Origin: Haliclona indistincta
Lineage: Eukaryota; Porifera; Demospongiae; Haplosclerida; Chalinidae
Direction of reading: 5' to 3'
DNA: 64,000 nucleotides
Assembly (NCBI GenBank): GCA_964017065.1
Contig: OZ024791.1
Span: 2,303,410 to 2,367,409, forward strand
Part shown: positions 47,886 to 59,248 of the stretch, piece by piece
Layout of the letters: each line of letters starts with the position of its first letter
Position numbering within the stretch: the first letter of the stretch is position 1
Position numbers and translations under genes: made by a program
The notes under the pieces: generated by a model
Databases searched by the model: none
The model's input: the letters and a program-made list of their open reading frames with translations, nothing else
Told to the model about the DNA's origin: nothing

Positions 47886-48581
47886 TTAAGATGAAGTATC
47901 GACAGTAGAGGATTGAAGAGGTATGTCGGTATCTGCAGCAGTGAGCTGCTCTTGGTCTGATGCAGTGAGTACATTATCATCAAGGGGTTGTAGCTCCTTA
48001 GCCATCATGTTTTTGCTGAGAAGTCCTTCCAGGACATTGTATACATCATCAACCTGGAGATTTGTAATTAACTTATACAAAAATGCAAGCGTAACAAACC
48101 TTACTCTTGGAGTCTGTGCATAGCTTGAATATGTGGCATTTCAATGTAAGGCTAGCATTCTGTGTCTCGAATTCTTCTGTTACTACAGCCAACGTTTGCT
48201 TGTGTATTTCACTTTTGGCAATGTAAACAAGTGATGTGAAGAATAAAGTGAGATACACCTAAGAGAAAAAGAATTATGTGTAAAATTAGCATAATAATAC
48301 TAATACCTCTGATCTTCCTTTTTTCAGCTTTATCTCACTTCCTTGCAGTACAAGTTTCAGATTTGGTAAGGCTGGCATCAGTGCAGCATTGTCCATTACA
48401 CGAATAGCAGTTGAAGGTATATCTTCAGAATTGACATTCTCTCCCAGTACGGAACTGTTGAAAGCCTAAACCATGATGTAATGAAAACACACAGTGCTCA
48501 GTGTGAACCTGAACTGACCTCCACTCTGGCAGAAAAATTTCTTCGTGATGCAAGCTTACCGAAGCAGAGGCAAAGCGTCAT
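47886..48581 (-). CDS. Small PTB/PID-like domain protein
   Basis: Four exons: 48581-48519, 48465-48307, 48258-48100 and 48053-47886, all phase 0, giving about 182 residues. The start MTLCLCFGKL is the only ATG that joins in frame, by the donor GAG|GTCAGT. The third exon uses the weaker donor AAG|GTTTGT, because the nearby GTAAGG would bring a stop. The strand order LVLQGSEIKL, LFFTSLVYIAK and LKCHIFKL followed by a helix (VDDVYNVLEGLL) fits the second half of a phosphotyrosine-binding fold. The C-terminal tail is acidic and Ser/Thr-rich. Probably an adaptor. The fold call rests on pattern only. Confidence 0.55.
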
Positions 48582-48833
48582 GGTGTTCTCCTTGCTCGGT
48601 GTCTCGATCTCATGGATCCTTGAGCGAGCATCGACGCGGAAGTGTTGCCAAGCTATTCAATCTTGGCTGCCAATCGCATGCGATGATGCGAATCTGCTCG
48701 CTGATGATACGATACGAACACGTAAGTACATTTGTACGTACTTGATATTCGTTATAGAAGACCACACCTCTCCACTTACCCACACAAAAACCGCTCGATT
48801 TTGGAGGAGACTTCATATTGTAGGGTTTCGATC
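48582..48833. promoter_or_regulatory. Divergent promoter gap
   Basis: 252 bp separate the start codons of the PTB-like and FGF-binding-like genes on opposite strands. No clear TATA box. Confidence 0.4.
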
Positions 48834-49300
48834 ATGCAGGCTAACCACGTAGCTCTTGTTGTTTTCATCGTCGCAGCGATAGTAGCACTAACTACCTACA
48901 TAAGTAAGCAACCAGGAGGATGGATCGAGACGGCCGAAGGATCTGAATGTTCATGGCGAACTGCTGGTGACCCTACAACCAACCGCGTTGTTAAACTGAG
49001 TTGCAGTTGTCCCGGAAAAGATGAAGTGAAGTACAGCTGTCAATATGTAGGAGTGCCCGAGAAAACCTGCCCAAGTTTTAAAATACATGTGTTCGAATTT
49101 TTTAATCAAGTATTGGACACCATCAAAGGTGTGCTTGTGTAAGGGGTGTGGTTGTAGATGTAATTTTCTGTCTCTTTACAGCTCAGCCACATGGATGCAG
49201 TTTGAAGAACATTACAGCAAGTGACATTGCAGTTTGCAAGGGGCAGAGTGCCTTCTCGATGACCAGGGAAGGTGGCGATACATCAGCTGTGTGCAAGTGA
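48834..49300 (+). CDS. Small secreted FGF-binding-protein-like protein
   Basis: Two exons, 48834-49128 and 49182-49300, phase 1, giving 137 residues. A hydrophobic N-terminus (VALVVFIVAAIVALTTYI) is a signal peptide or anchor. The mature part has eight or more cysteines in the order CSWRTAGDP, VVKLSCSCPG, YSCQYVGVPEKTCPSF, FFNQVLDTIK, HGCSLKN, AVCKGQ, SAVCK. The spacing and the words CxW, SCxYxGxPxxC, a QVL helix and two late cysteines match the vertebrate FGF-binding protein 1/2 core as I know it. In vertebrates these release FGFs from matrix. Whether the organism has an FGF ligand is not shown here. Alternative: an unrelated small cysteine-rich secreted protein. Confidence 0.6.
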
Positions 49301-49938
49301 CAAAATTGACCTGACTTCAAATTATATGAGTGATTAAATGATAAACTTATTTACAATTAATTTTTGTAGTTAATACTCAAAACTGGGTCAATTTTATTTC
49401 CTTTAAAAAAATTGGAACATCACTGTAAGCGGTTTGAGTACCAGCCCATGTTGTAGGGTTAGCGATTTCTGTGTGGTCAAGATGCTTTTATGAACTAACT
49501 TAACATTCGCTTCTGATGTCTCATGCTTCACTACTCAGCACCAGTGATACCGATGCTACAGGGGTTTGACGCAGGAGAGGAACCACAGAGATGGTAAATA
49601 AGCAAACAGACATTTTGAGATTTTCCACCACTAGAATTGACTAGAATTAAACTCATGCCTAAATAATCTTGAAAAGCAGACTGCTTTCGTCAGTGTAAAA
49701 GAGGGTTTTGTCATTATTATCAGCGATATGCGAGCGCGATCGCATGCATATATCGGTCGATGTCCGTGATGAAGTTCTATACGCATGCGCGAAACAGCCG
49801 CGCTGACTGCATGCAAGCTTAAAGGGAACTTACTCTCTCACTGCCGCTGCTTCCCCTGTGTGTGAACAGTACAATACTTGCCTGGATAAGAGAGAGACCA
49901 TACGATTCCCACAAAGTTAGTTGCGTAGCACTAACAAG
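49301..49938. other. Intergenic region before the oxidase cluster
   Basis: No gene recognised. It contains CG- and GCATGC-rich sequence near 49725-49800 just upstream of the first oxidase, probably its promoter. Confidence 0.5.
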
Positions 49939-51393
49939 ATGGTGGTTTTCGTAGCGATTACTCTACTTGCGATTCTTCTGCCAGCGCATGGCTGGTGGCA
50001 ATGTCCTGCAGATGGGCACTATGATACAGACGTACTGATCCTCGGAGCTGGTATGGCGGGAATCACCGCAGCTAACATACTTCAGAAGAACGGAATCGAT
50101 AAGTTTATCATCTTGGAGGCTCGCGATCGCATCGGTGGACGTATTCGAAGCGAGAAGTTTGCAGGAAACGTCGTGGAACTAGGCGCAAACTGGGTTCATG
50201 GAACAGCTAAGAATAACAAGCATGGGATCAACCCGACTCTCTCAATGACTCTAGACTGTGGCATAAACGGAACGCAGATGGACTACATAAACAAGTGGAT
50301 CATCATGAACGGAACGCAGAAACTGAGCTTTGCTGACGGATCTCTTTTGGAAGTAAACGGACGATGGGACGCGGCGAAAAAAGGCGTAAAAGCAGAGAGC
50401 AAGTACCTAAAGAGGTACAACCTTCCAGATATTGACATGGAACGAGCATTCAGGGACAATGGATGGGTACCAACCACACCATTGGAGAAAACTTACCAAT
50501 ATTGGTACCACAATCTTGACTATGGTGAGCCACCCAAAGTAACATCGCTCAAACTGACCCTACCCGATGATACATACGAAGACTATGGAGAGGGAACATT
50601 CATGGTTAGGGACACTCGTGGGTTTGAACAAATTGTCCACTGCTATGCCTCCCAGTATCTCAAAGAGAATGACGAACGGCTACAGCTAAACACCCTAGTC
50701 ACTGGTATCCAGCACTCAAACGAGTGTGTTTGCGTGCAAGCTGTAACTAAGGGCCAAAGGAAGCACTACTGTGCTAAGTATGGAATAATAACATTTAGCA
50801 TTGGAGTCCTACAGGATGAAGCAACTCGAAGAATGTTTACCCCTTCACTGCCACTTTGGAAGACTAACGCCATTGATCACCTGCGTATGATAAATCTTCT
50901 GAAACTATTTGCCAAATTTAAACACAGGTTTTGGGATCCAGAGTACCAACTTGTCGCATATGCCCGTCCAACTGAAAAGAGCTCCTTTGAAGTCTTCCTA
51001 CCGATCAGGAGTGCGTACACTGGCGAACCAAGTAATACTCTTCTTCTCATGTCTACCTATGACGTAGCTGATAGGACCGTGGAACAGCCTGACTCTGTGA
51101 CGAAGCGTGAGATCCAGCAAGTACTTCAGGAAATGTATCCACATATTGATGTTCCTGAACCAGAGGAGATTCTAGTGCCCTCTTGGCGTGTTGACCCGTT
51201 GTACCGTGGCTGTTACGTGAATGCTCCTTTCGGTTCAACGATGAAGGATTTTGATGATGTCAAGGCTCCAGTTGGCAGGTTGCACTTCAGTGGTGAAGGA
51301 ACTAACCAGAAGTTCCATGGCTACATCCACGGTGCCTACTTTGCTGGTATCGAAACTGCTGAAGAGATTGTAAAATTAGTTAAAAACAAATAA
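49939..51393 (+). CDS. Secreted FAD-dependent polyamine oxidase, copy 1
   Basis: Intronless. The frame opens at 49921, but the Met at 49939 (MVVFVAITLLAILLPAHG) starts a clean signal peptide; 484 residues from there. FAD-binding signature VLILGAGMAGITAA, then ILEARDRIGGRIRS, VVELGANWVHG, and at the end GRLHFSGEGTNQKFHGYIHG followed by AYFAGIETAEE. The motif NLLKLFAKF contains the lysine conserved near the flavin in polyamine oxidases. The enzyme would oxidise spermine or spermidine outside the cell or in the secretory pathway and release hydrogen peroxide. The overall plan recalls plant apoplastic polyamine oxidases more than the cytosolic or peroxisomal animal SMOX and PAOX. Head of a tandem cluster of four. 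Confidence 0.88.
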   Translation: MVVFVAITLLAILLPAHGWWQCPADGHYDTDVLILGAGMAGITAANILQKNGIDKFIILEARDRIGGRIRSEKFAGNVVELGANWVHGTAKNNKHGINPTLSMTLDCGINGTQMDYINKWIIMNGTQKLSFADGSLLEVNGRWDAAKKGVKAESKYLKRYNLPDIDMERAFRDNGWVPTTPLEKTYQYWYHNLDYGEPPKVTSLKLTLPDDTYEDYGEGTFMVRDTRGFEQIVHCYASQYLKENDERLQLNTLVTGIQHSNECVCVQAVTKGQRKHYCAKYGIITFSIGVLQDEATRRMFTPSLPLWKTNAIDHLRMINLLKLFAKFKHRFWDPEYQLVAYARPTEKSSFEVFLPIRSAYTGEPSNTLLLMSTYDVADRTVEQPDSVTKREIQQVLQEMYPHIDVPEPEEILVPSWRVDPLYRGCYVNAPFGSTMKDFDDVKAPVGRLHFSGEGTNQKFHGYIHGAYFAGIETAEEIVKLVKNK

Positions 51394-51738
51394 CGAACGT
51401 TTAAGTAGTTGCTACTTTATTAGTATGATAATGCATAAATTTATTATTGCACATTAGTGGTATTTTCTTGGCATGTATAGTTTTGTAAAGATTAAACTTG
51501 TTACAAAAATATTGCTTGTGCTAATTTCCAACGTCAAGCATGTAGTGGCGAACATGACACCTACATTATAACGCTGCCTGAATAGTCACCGACTAGCTAC
51601 CTTCCAGGCACTGGCAGTCAGCAAAGCTATGCTTCCTGCAAGTCACCTCTAATCTAAAAATAGTACATTCTTCACTTCTAGTACAGTAATATGATGTAGT
51701 ACTGGTGCTTGTCACTATACATCACTACACTGACCAAG

Positions 51739-53190
51739 ATGCATGCAGCCATTGCTCTGCTTTTCTTGGTCGTACCATTGGCAGTTTGCAGCGCCTCTCC
51801 ATGCGATTGCTCGGGAAATGACCAATACGATGCAGATGTGCTAATCCTGGGAGCAGGTATGGCGGGAATAGCTGCCGCTAAAGCTCTTCACATGGAAGGT
51901 GCCACTGACTTTCTTATTCTGGAGGCCAAGGATCGAATCGGTGGTAGAATGCACAGCAAGGAATTCGGTGGCATTCGCGTGGAACTGGGAGCACAAACTA
52001 TCGCGGGAGTTGACGAAGACAACACTGGTAAATACAAGATGAATCCATTGTGGAAGGAGGCACAGCGATGTGGGCTAAAGGGCCAGTTTGCAGACGTATC
52101 GTCACGCGTATTCTACGAAGGATCGAATCGGGTAAACGATACTCGGTACGTAATCGTTGGAATCAAATCCTTTCTTGCGTATGGAAACGCCGGTGAATAC
52201 AGCAAGGCGCTACAGAAGTATGGTCTACCTGACGAACCATTACGCAGTGCACTGAAAAGATACGGTTGGATGCCCAAAACAGCAGTGGAAAAGTTCTTTG
52301 ATTGGTCTCTAATTGACATGGGATTTGGTCAGTCACCCGATACTCTATCTTTGTTCAAATCCACTCCCTTCAAGACCTCAGAAAAATTTGGTGATGATAT
52401 CTTCTTCATATCGGATCAAAGAGGAAGTGAGCATCTGCTACGCTGCATAGGGAAAGACTTCAATCTTGTTGACAATGACCCACGCATTCTGCTCAACACC
52501 TACGTCAGCAACATTCAATGGAGAAAGAACTGTGTCTGTGTAACTGCACAAAACCAATTTGGACAATCAAGAAAATACACTGCTAGATCTGCCATAGCTA
52601 CATTCAGCATTGGGCTACTTCAGTCGAACAAGATGATCAGCTTCGAACCACCGCTACCCAACTGGAAAATGGACGCTATCAATGCATTCAAAATGACCCA
52701 TCTGCTCAAAATATTTGTCAAGTTCAACTACACGTTCTGGGATCGAGTGATGTTTATCGATCGAGCAGATGAGCGCCGTGGTCGCTATCCCGTCATTCAG
52801 CCTCTCTGTCACTTTGATACAATCCCAAATGATTCGAATGTTCTGCAGTTTTATCTAGCTGGACCACAAGCTGACTTTATTGTTAACCAACCATTGAAAG
52901 TAGTCAAGAGCCAGGTGGTAGAGATACTGCACGAGTTATATCCAAAGGCCTTTATCCCCGAGCCAGAGGATGTTCTGGTCAGCACATGGAAGATTGATCC
53001 ACTCAATCTAGGAACATATAGCAACAAGCCTGTTGGTCTCAACGATGAAATATTTAGAGCTCTTGCTGCACCTCTTGGTCAGCTCTACTTCAGTGGTGAA
53101 GCGACTCACCCTGACTACAGTGGCTTTCTCCACGGCGCCTATATATCGGGCACTAATGTTGGAAGAGCAGTAGCTCTCAAGTTGTATTAA
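51739..53190 (+). CDS. Secreted FAD-dependent polyamine oxidase, copy 2
   Basis: Intronless; start chosen at the Met at 51739 (MHAAIALLFLVVPLAVCSAS) because it begins a signal peptide, giving 483 residues. Motifs VLILGAGMAGIAAAKAL, ILEAKDRIGGRMHS and GQLYFSGEATHPDYSGFLHG followed by AYISG. It departs from its neighbours at the flavin-side motif: RVELGAQTIAG instead of ELGANW. The HLLKIFVKF lysine is kept. The changed residues may alter substrate or activity, so it should not be assumed to be fully active. Confidence 0.85.
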   Translation: MHAAIALLFLVVPLAVCSASPCDCSGNDQYDADVLILGAGMAGIAAAKALHMEGATDFLILEAKDRIGGRMHSKEFGGIRVELGAQTIAGVDEDNTGKYKMNPLWKEAQRCGLKGQFADVSSRVFYEGSNRVNDTRYVIVGIKSFLAYGNAGEYSKALQKYGLPDEPLRSALKRYGWMPKTAVEKFFDWSLIDMGFGQSPDTLSLFKSTPFKTSEKFGDDIFFISDQRGSEHLLRCIGKDFNLVDNDPRILLNTYVSNIQWRKNCVCVTAQNQFGQSRKYTARSAIATFSIGLLQSNKMISFEPPLPNWKMDAINAFKMTHLLKIFVKFNYTFWDRVMFIDRADERRGRYPVIQPLCHFDTIPNDSNVLQFYLAGPQADFIVNQPLKVVKSQVVEILHELYPKAFIPEPEDVLVSTWKIDPLNLGTYSNKPVGLNDEIFRALAAPLGQLYFSGEATHPDYSGFLHGAYISGTNVGRAVALKLY

Positions 53191-53899
53191 ATAAGATGTC
53201 GACTTATAACTGTTACTATTATTTGCTGCTAACATTAAATTTGCAATATGTATACAGATACTTTAAATATTAATTTAGATATTTCTTGTTAATAAGCAAG
53301 TTATTAAAATAATGTCAATTTAAGTGGTAGAATGATGTATGTAACTAGTAGCTATTATTGTGCCACTGTGTCGTGGGCAAGGAATATGTGTACGTTGTGT
53401 AACTTCAATAGCTTCCTCGCTTAGTTGGCAGTTATGTTTCAGTACAGCCAAATGAGATTCGACTTGTACTGATCTCTTTATACATTACACATGGCAGTCA
53501 AGTGTGTGGCTGGAATATTATTAGCACCATTGTAACACACCGTCATTACAACATGCAACTCGTCACTCTCTAATGCGACAATAACTTGCAATGGGTTTAC
53601 CCTCCATAAAAGCAATTTAACTGGTCCCAAGGTGCAGGTTTCACTGTAAAAGGTGACTTGCAACATGATCTATATTAAAAATACAGTTCATCATAATTAT
53701 GATGCATGCAGCGCCGGGCTGTGTGTGACAGCATGCATGAAGCTTATGAAGAAAAGTGACATAATGGATTAATTTCCAAAATTACTTCCATGTTCAGCCT
53801 ATTGAATAATGCAAACCTAGCTGTCATTCCTGTGTCATTCTATTTAAAAAGTATTAAGTTCCACAGGCAGTCAGTCCGCATTACTGAACAGTTACTGAG
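53191..53899. other. Intergenic region between oxidases 2 and 3
   Basis: AT-rich; no gene seen. GGTTTCACTGTA at 53636-53647 matches the end of the MITE at 26515, but no partner end was found. Confidence 0.5.
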
Positions 53900-55381
53900 A
53901 TGAACATCCTGCAGCTAGTGCTTCTGGCTCAGGCTGCAGCTCTAGCCGTGTCACAACAGGAGCCTGCTCAATGCTACGTGTCTGCTGATGGCTCGTACGA
54001 TGCTGACGTAGTCGTCCTCGGCGCTGGGATGGCTGGAATCTCGGCTGCAAAGACACTGTACGAAGCAGGCATCACTGACGTGATTATTCTGGAGGCACGT
54101 GATCGTATCGGAGGTCGAATGCGCAGCGAGGAATTCGGTGGAATACGAGTGGAGCTGGGCGCGAACTGGATTCAATCCGTTGACAAAGCAAATAGCCAAA
54201 AGTACAGGACCAACCCAATATGGGACCTCAAGAATCGCTGCGGTTTGGAGGGCGACTTTTCGGAATACTGGCACACAAGTGGTGTTACTATGTACGAGGG
54301 AGACACACAGGTCCCTATGCCCACTTCACAACGCATTGGTATGGAGTTCTACATTGCTGATAGAGGAGCAAAAACTATTAGTCGAATGCGAAAACAATAC
54401 GGACTGCCAGACATTTCAGTAGAGAAGGCAATGGCTCTACAAGAATGGAACAGGACCAAATCATCACTATACAACTTTGTCAACTGGTTTGGAGTTGACT
54501 ATGGGAAGGGCCAGCCTGCAAAGAGAGCATCACTGTATCGAACAGATCCTGAACCATCAGATCTGGCATTTGGTGAAAACGATTTCTTTGTGTCTGATCA
54601 AAGAGGCTACGAACATCTAGTCCACTGCCTGGCATCGGACTTCAACCTGACCCCTACTGATCCACGACTGAGGCTAAGTACAACAGTCACAGATATTCAC
54701 TGGAGCAATGACGGAGTGTGTGTTTCAGTGATTACAAAGAACAACAGGATTGAAACATTACGTGCAAAACATGCCATCTTAACATTCAGCATTGGAGTGC
54801 TTCAAAACAAGCAAGGTTACCCATTTTTCCATCCAGCGCTACCTGAAAAGAAGATAAAGGCAATCAACAGCATAAATATGACTCATTTTTTGAAAATTTA
54901 CGTCAAGCTGAATCACACATTTTGGGATAAAAAAGAGTACATTGGCCAAACCATTGGAAAGTACATGATAATGCAGCCACTGGAAAGCCTTGGCGGTAAG
55001 TTCTCATTCCCGAACAACACTGGAGTTCTGTTACTGACAGTGATGGACGAGGAGGCTGATCGTATTCTCCAGCAACCTATAGACCGGACACGATACGAGA
55101 TCACACAGCTACTAAAAATGACGTATCCCCACGAACACAATGTGGAGATCAGCGACATCATTGTTCCAACATGGAAGACAGACCCTCTGTACAGAGGTAC
55201 ATACAGCACAACACCAGTTGGGATCAAGTCAGATACTTATCGAGACCTAGCAGCTCCTCTAGGCAGACTACACTTTAGTGGAGAAGCTACAAGTGAGAAA
55301 TTTCACGGCTACGTTCACGGAGCATTCATCGCAGGCAAGACCACAGCAAAACAAGTAGTACGTGACATGAAACAGATTTAG
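53900..55381 (+). CDS. Secreted FAD-dependent polyamine oxidase, copy 3
   Basis: Intronless, 493 residues, starting MNILQLVLLAQAAALAVSQQ (signal peptide). Motifs VVVLGAGMAGISAAKTL, ILEARDRIGGRMRSEEFGG, RVELGANWIQ, FVSDQRGYEHLVHCLA, FSIGVLQNK, HFLKIYVKL and GRLHFSGEATSEKFHGYVHG followed by AFIAGKTTA. All expected parts are present, including the PTWKTDPLYRGTYS segment typical of the family. Several N-x-S/T sites fit an extracellular protein. It is the closest relative and likely parent of the decayed copy at 56041. Confidence 0.9.
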   Translation: MNILQLVLLAQAAALAVSQQEPAQCYVSADGSYDADVVVLGAGMAGISAAKTLYEAGITDVIILEARDRIGGRMRSEEFGGIRVELGANWIQSVDKANSQKYRTNPIWDLKNRCGLEGDFSEYWHTSGVTMYEGDTQVPMPTSQRIGMEFYIADRGAKTISRMRKQYGLPDISVEKAMALQEWNRTKSSLYNFVNWFGVDYGKGQPAKRASLYRTDPEPSDLAFGENDFFVSDQRGYEHLVHCLASDFNLTPTDPRLRLSTTVTDIHWSNDGVCVSVITKNNRIETLRAKHAILTFSIGVLQNKQGYPFFHPALPEKKIKAINSINMTHFLKIYVKLNHTFWDKKEYIGQTIGKYMIMQPLESLGGKFSFPNNTGVLLLTVMDEEADRILQQPIDRTRYEITQLLKMTYPHEHNVEISDIIVPTWKTDPLYRGTYSTTPVGIKSDTYRDLAAPLGRLHFSGEATSEKFHGYVHGAFIAGKTTAKQVVRDMKQI

Positions 55382-55504
55382 CATAATAAATTGAAAGTGC
55401 ATACTGAAGTAAAAGTTATAATTCTAATCATTTTAATTAATTATGAATTTCCCGCGAATTTCGGAAAATCTGATTCGTTAGAGAACACGTGATTAGTCAG
55501 CTGT

Positions 55505-55697
55505 TGTAGGTAGCCTAGTACTGCAATTTTATTGAATCTTGCAAAATGTGTCACGTACGTCAACGTCATTGCACATGCGCAATAGCTAGTTAAGTAACTT
55601 TTTAGTATTATTTCCAGCTATTGCGCATGTGCAAAGGGCGTTTTGTTCGCAATACATTTTGCAAGATTCACTAAAATCGCAGTACCTAGTCGTTAAA
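55505..55697. mobile_element. Hairpin MITE, about 190 bp
   Basis: Arms 55505-55582 and 55618-55697 are near reverse complements (CTAGTACTGC...AATCTTGCAAAATG...CACATGCGCAATAGCT) with a 35-bp centre. No coding capacity. It sits between oxidase copies 3 and 4. Confidence 0.8.
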
Positions 55698-56040
55698 TTA
55701 ACGCCTAGTATCAAATGCACACGCATGCGCGAACAAAATGGGCGGGACAGCTATAGCATGCTTTCACATTGTGCCAGTATGGACATCTAACCAACCGTGG
55801 ATACTCGTAGCTACAGGACTGTATGTCCAAGTCTGCTGCCAACTACTTCTTGTCGTTCGTTAGTATTCGAATTTCTTAGTCAGCAAAACTGAAGCACGAG
55901 GTCAGTACACAAGTCACAAACATAAACGGAAAATATCCGGTATTACTGGAATGTCGGGAAAAATGTCGCGCATGCGTATACATTTGAAACTAGGCGCTCT
56001 TGGCGCCGAGGTATATGTACTAGGCTATTGTAGGATGTGC

Positions 56041-57521
56041 ATTCAAGTTTTTTGGAGCTTGTGGTTCTGACTCTGGTTATAGCTCTAGCCGTGTCGCAAC
56101 AGGAGCCTGTATAGTGCCATGCGTCTGCTGATGGCTCGTACGATGCTGACGTACTCGTCCTCGGCGCTGGGATGGCTGGAATCTCGGCTACAAAGACACT
56201 ACACAAAGCAGGCATCACTGACATAATGATTCTCGAGGCACGCGATCGCATTGGAGGTCGAATGCGTAGCGAGGAATTCGGTGGAATACGAGTGGAGCTG
56301 GGCGCGAACTGGATTCAATCCGTTGACAAAGCAAACAGCGAGAAGTACAGGACCAACCCAATATGGGACCTCAAGAATCGCTGCGGTTTGGAGGGCGACT
56401 TTTCAGACTACCGATATGGTGCTAGTGTTGCTATTTACAAAGGAGACACACAGGTTGCTGCACCCACTGTAGAACGCATTGACAGGGAGTTAAAATAAGC
56501 TAAAAAGGCGACGAAATTAATGAGTCGTTTGCGAAAACGCTATGGTCTGCCAGACATTTCAGTAGAACATGCATTAGCTCAGCAAGGATGGAACAGGACT
56601 AAATCGCTCCTATACCACTTCATCAATTGGTTCGGTGTTGACTATGGTTTGGGGCAGTCAGCCAGCATAGCATCTCTCTACAGAACAGATCCTGAACCAT
56701 CATATCAGGTGTTTGGTGAGGAAGATTTTTTCGTATCCGATCAAAGAGGCTACGAACATCTAGTCCACTGCCTGGCATCGGACTTCAACCTGACCCCTAC
56801 TGATCCACGACTGAGGCTTAGTACAACAGTCACAGATATTCACTGGAGCAATGACGGCGTGTGTTTCAGTGATTACAAAGAACAACAGGATTGAAACATT
56901 ACGTGCAAAACATGCCATCTTAACATTCAGCATTGGAGTGCTTCAAAACAAGCAAGGTTACCCATTCTTCCACCCAGCGCTACCTGCAAACAAGATGAAG
57001 GCAATTAACAGCATAAAGATTGCGCACTTTCTTAAACTTTTTGTTAAACTGAATTCAACTTTTTGGGATAAAAAGAGTACATTGGCCAAACCATTGGAAA
57101 GTACATGATAATGCAGCCACTGGAAAGCCTTGGCGGTAAGTTCTCATTCCCAAACAACACTGGAGTTCTGTTACTGACAGTGATGGACGAGGAGGCTGAT
57201 CGTATTCTCCAGCAACCTATAGACCGGACACGATACGAGATCACACAGCTACTGAAAATGACGTATCCCCACGAACAGAATGTGGAGATCAGCGACATCA
57301 TTGTTCCAACATGGAAGACAGACCCTCTGTACAGAGGTACATACAGCACAACACCAGTTGGGATCAAGTCAGATACTTATCGAGACCTGGCAGCTCCTCT
57401 AGGCAGACTACACTTTAGTGGAGAAGCTACGAGTGAGAAATATCACGACTACGTTCACGGAGCATTCATCGCAGGCAAGACCACAGCAAAACAAGTAGTA
57501 CGTGACATGACACAAACTTGA
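56041..57521 (+). pseudogene. Polyamine oxidase pseudogene, copy 4
   Basis: Similar to copy 3 over its full length. The start codon has become ATT (56041), the signal region is out of frame, a TAG replaces a Gln-type codon at 56112-56114, and a TAA lies at 56496-56498. Two bases are missing near 56862 (GTGTGTTT for GTGTGTGTTT) and one near 57070 (five A for six). From about 56740 to the end it is almost identical to copy 3, whereas 56400-56700 is clearly more diverged, which suggests recent gene conversion of the 3' part. The C-terminal motif is also changed (KYHDYVHG for KFHGYVHG). Confidence 0.92.
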
Positions 57522-57723
57522 CTTATCATGTGTAGATACATTCTCAACAATCTTATCATTGTAAAAATAATTTGATATAATGATAATGCACCGATCAAGG
57601 CAGTCCACACACACACACATACACACGCACACAAAGTCCATTATAATTATACACAAAATCAGTATATTTTACCTGGTCCGCATGCTACATTGTAAGTAAT
57701 AAGAATCATGGTTTGTACTCATT

Positions 57724-59114
<1,391 letters not shown>

Positions 59115-59248
59115 TTTCGATCCTGCTTCGCTCAAGTTTAGGGCGTGGTTTATTTATTATTCATGACTTCGATTACTTTTTGTTATAACTCTTGTTAGTA
59201 TGTGTTCGATATTCAGTTCAACTGAGCTGAGGAAACCAGTAAAGCGCA
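59115..59248. promoter_or_regulatory. Divergent promoter gap DNAJC5/EMI-EGF gene
   Basis: Only 134 bp separate the two start codons on opposite strands, so a bidirectional promoter is likely. Confidence 0.45.

Noticed and set aside
48481..48852. 123-codon plus-strand open frame
   Set aside because: It overlaps the first exon of the PTB-like gene in antisense, lacks domain similarity, and ends where the real FGF-binding-like gene begins.
53480..53647. Possible second copy of the MITE seen at 26515
   Set aside because: Only one 12-bp end (GGTTTCACTGTA) is present; no opposite end was found nearby.
49939..55381. Bacterial contamination as source of the intronless oxidases
   Set aside because: They lie on the same contig between intron-bearing animal genes, have eukaryotic-style signal peptides and no operon features. 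Ancient transfer is left open as a finding.
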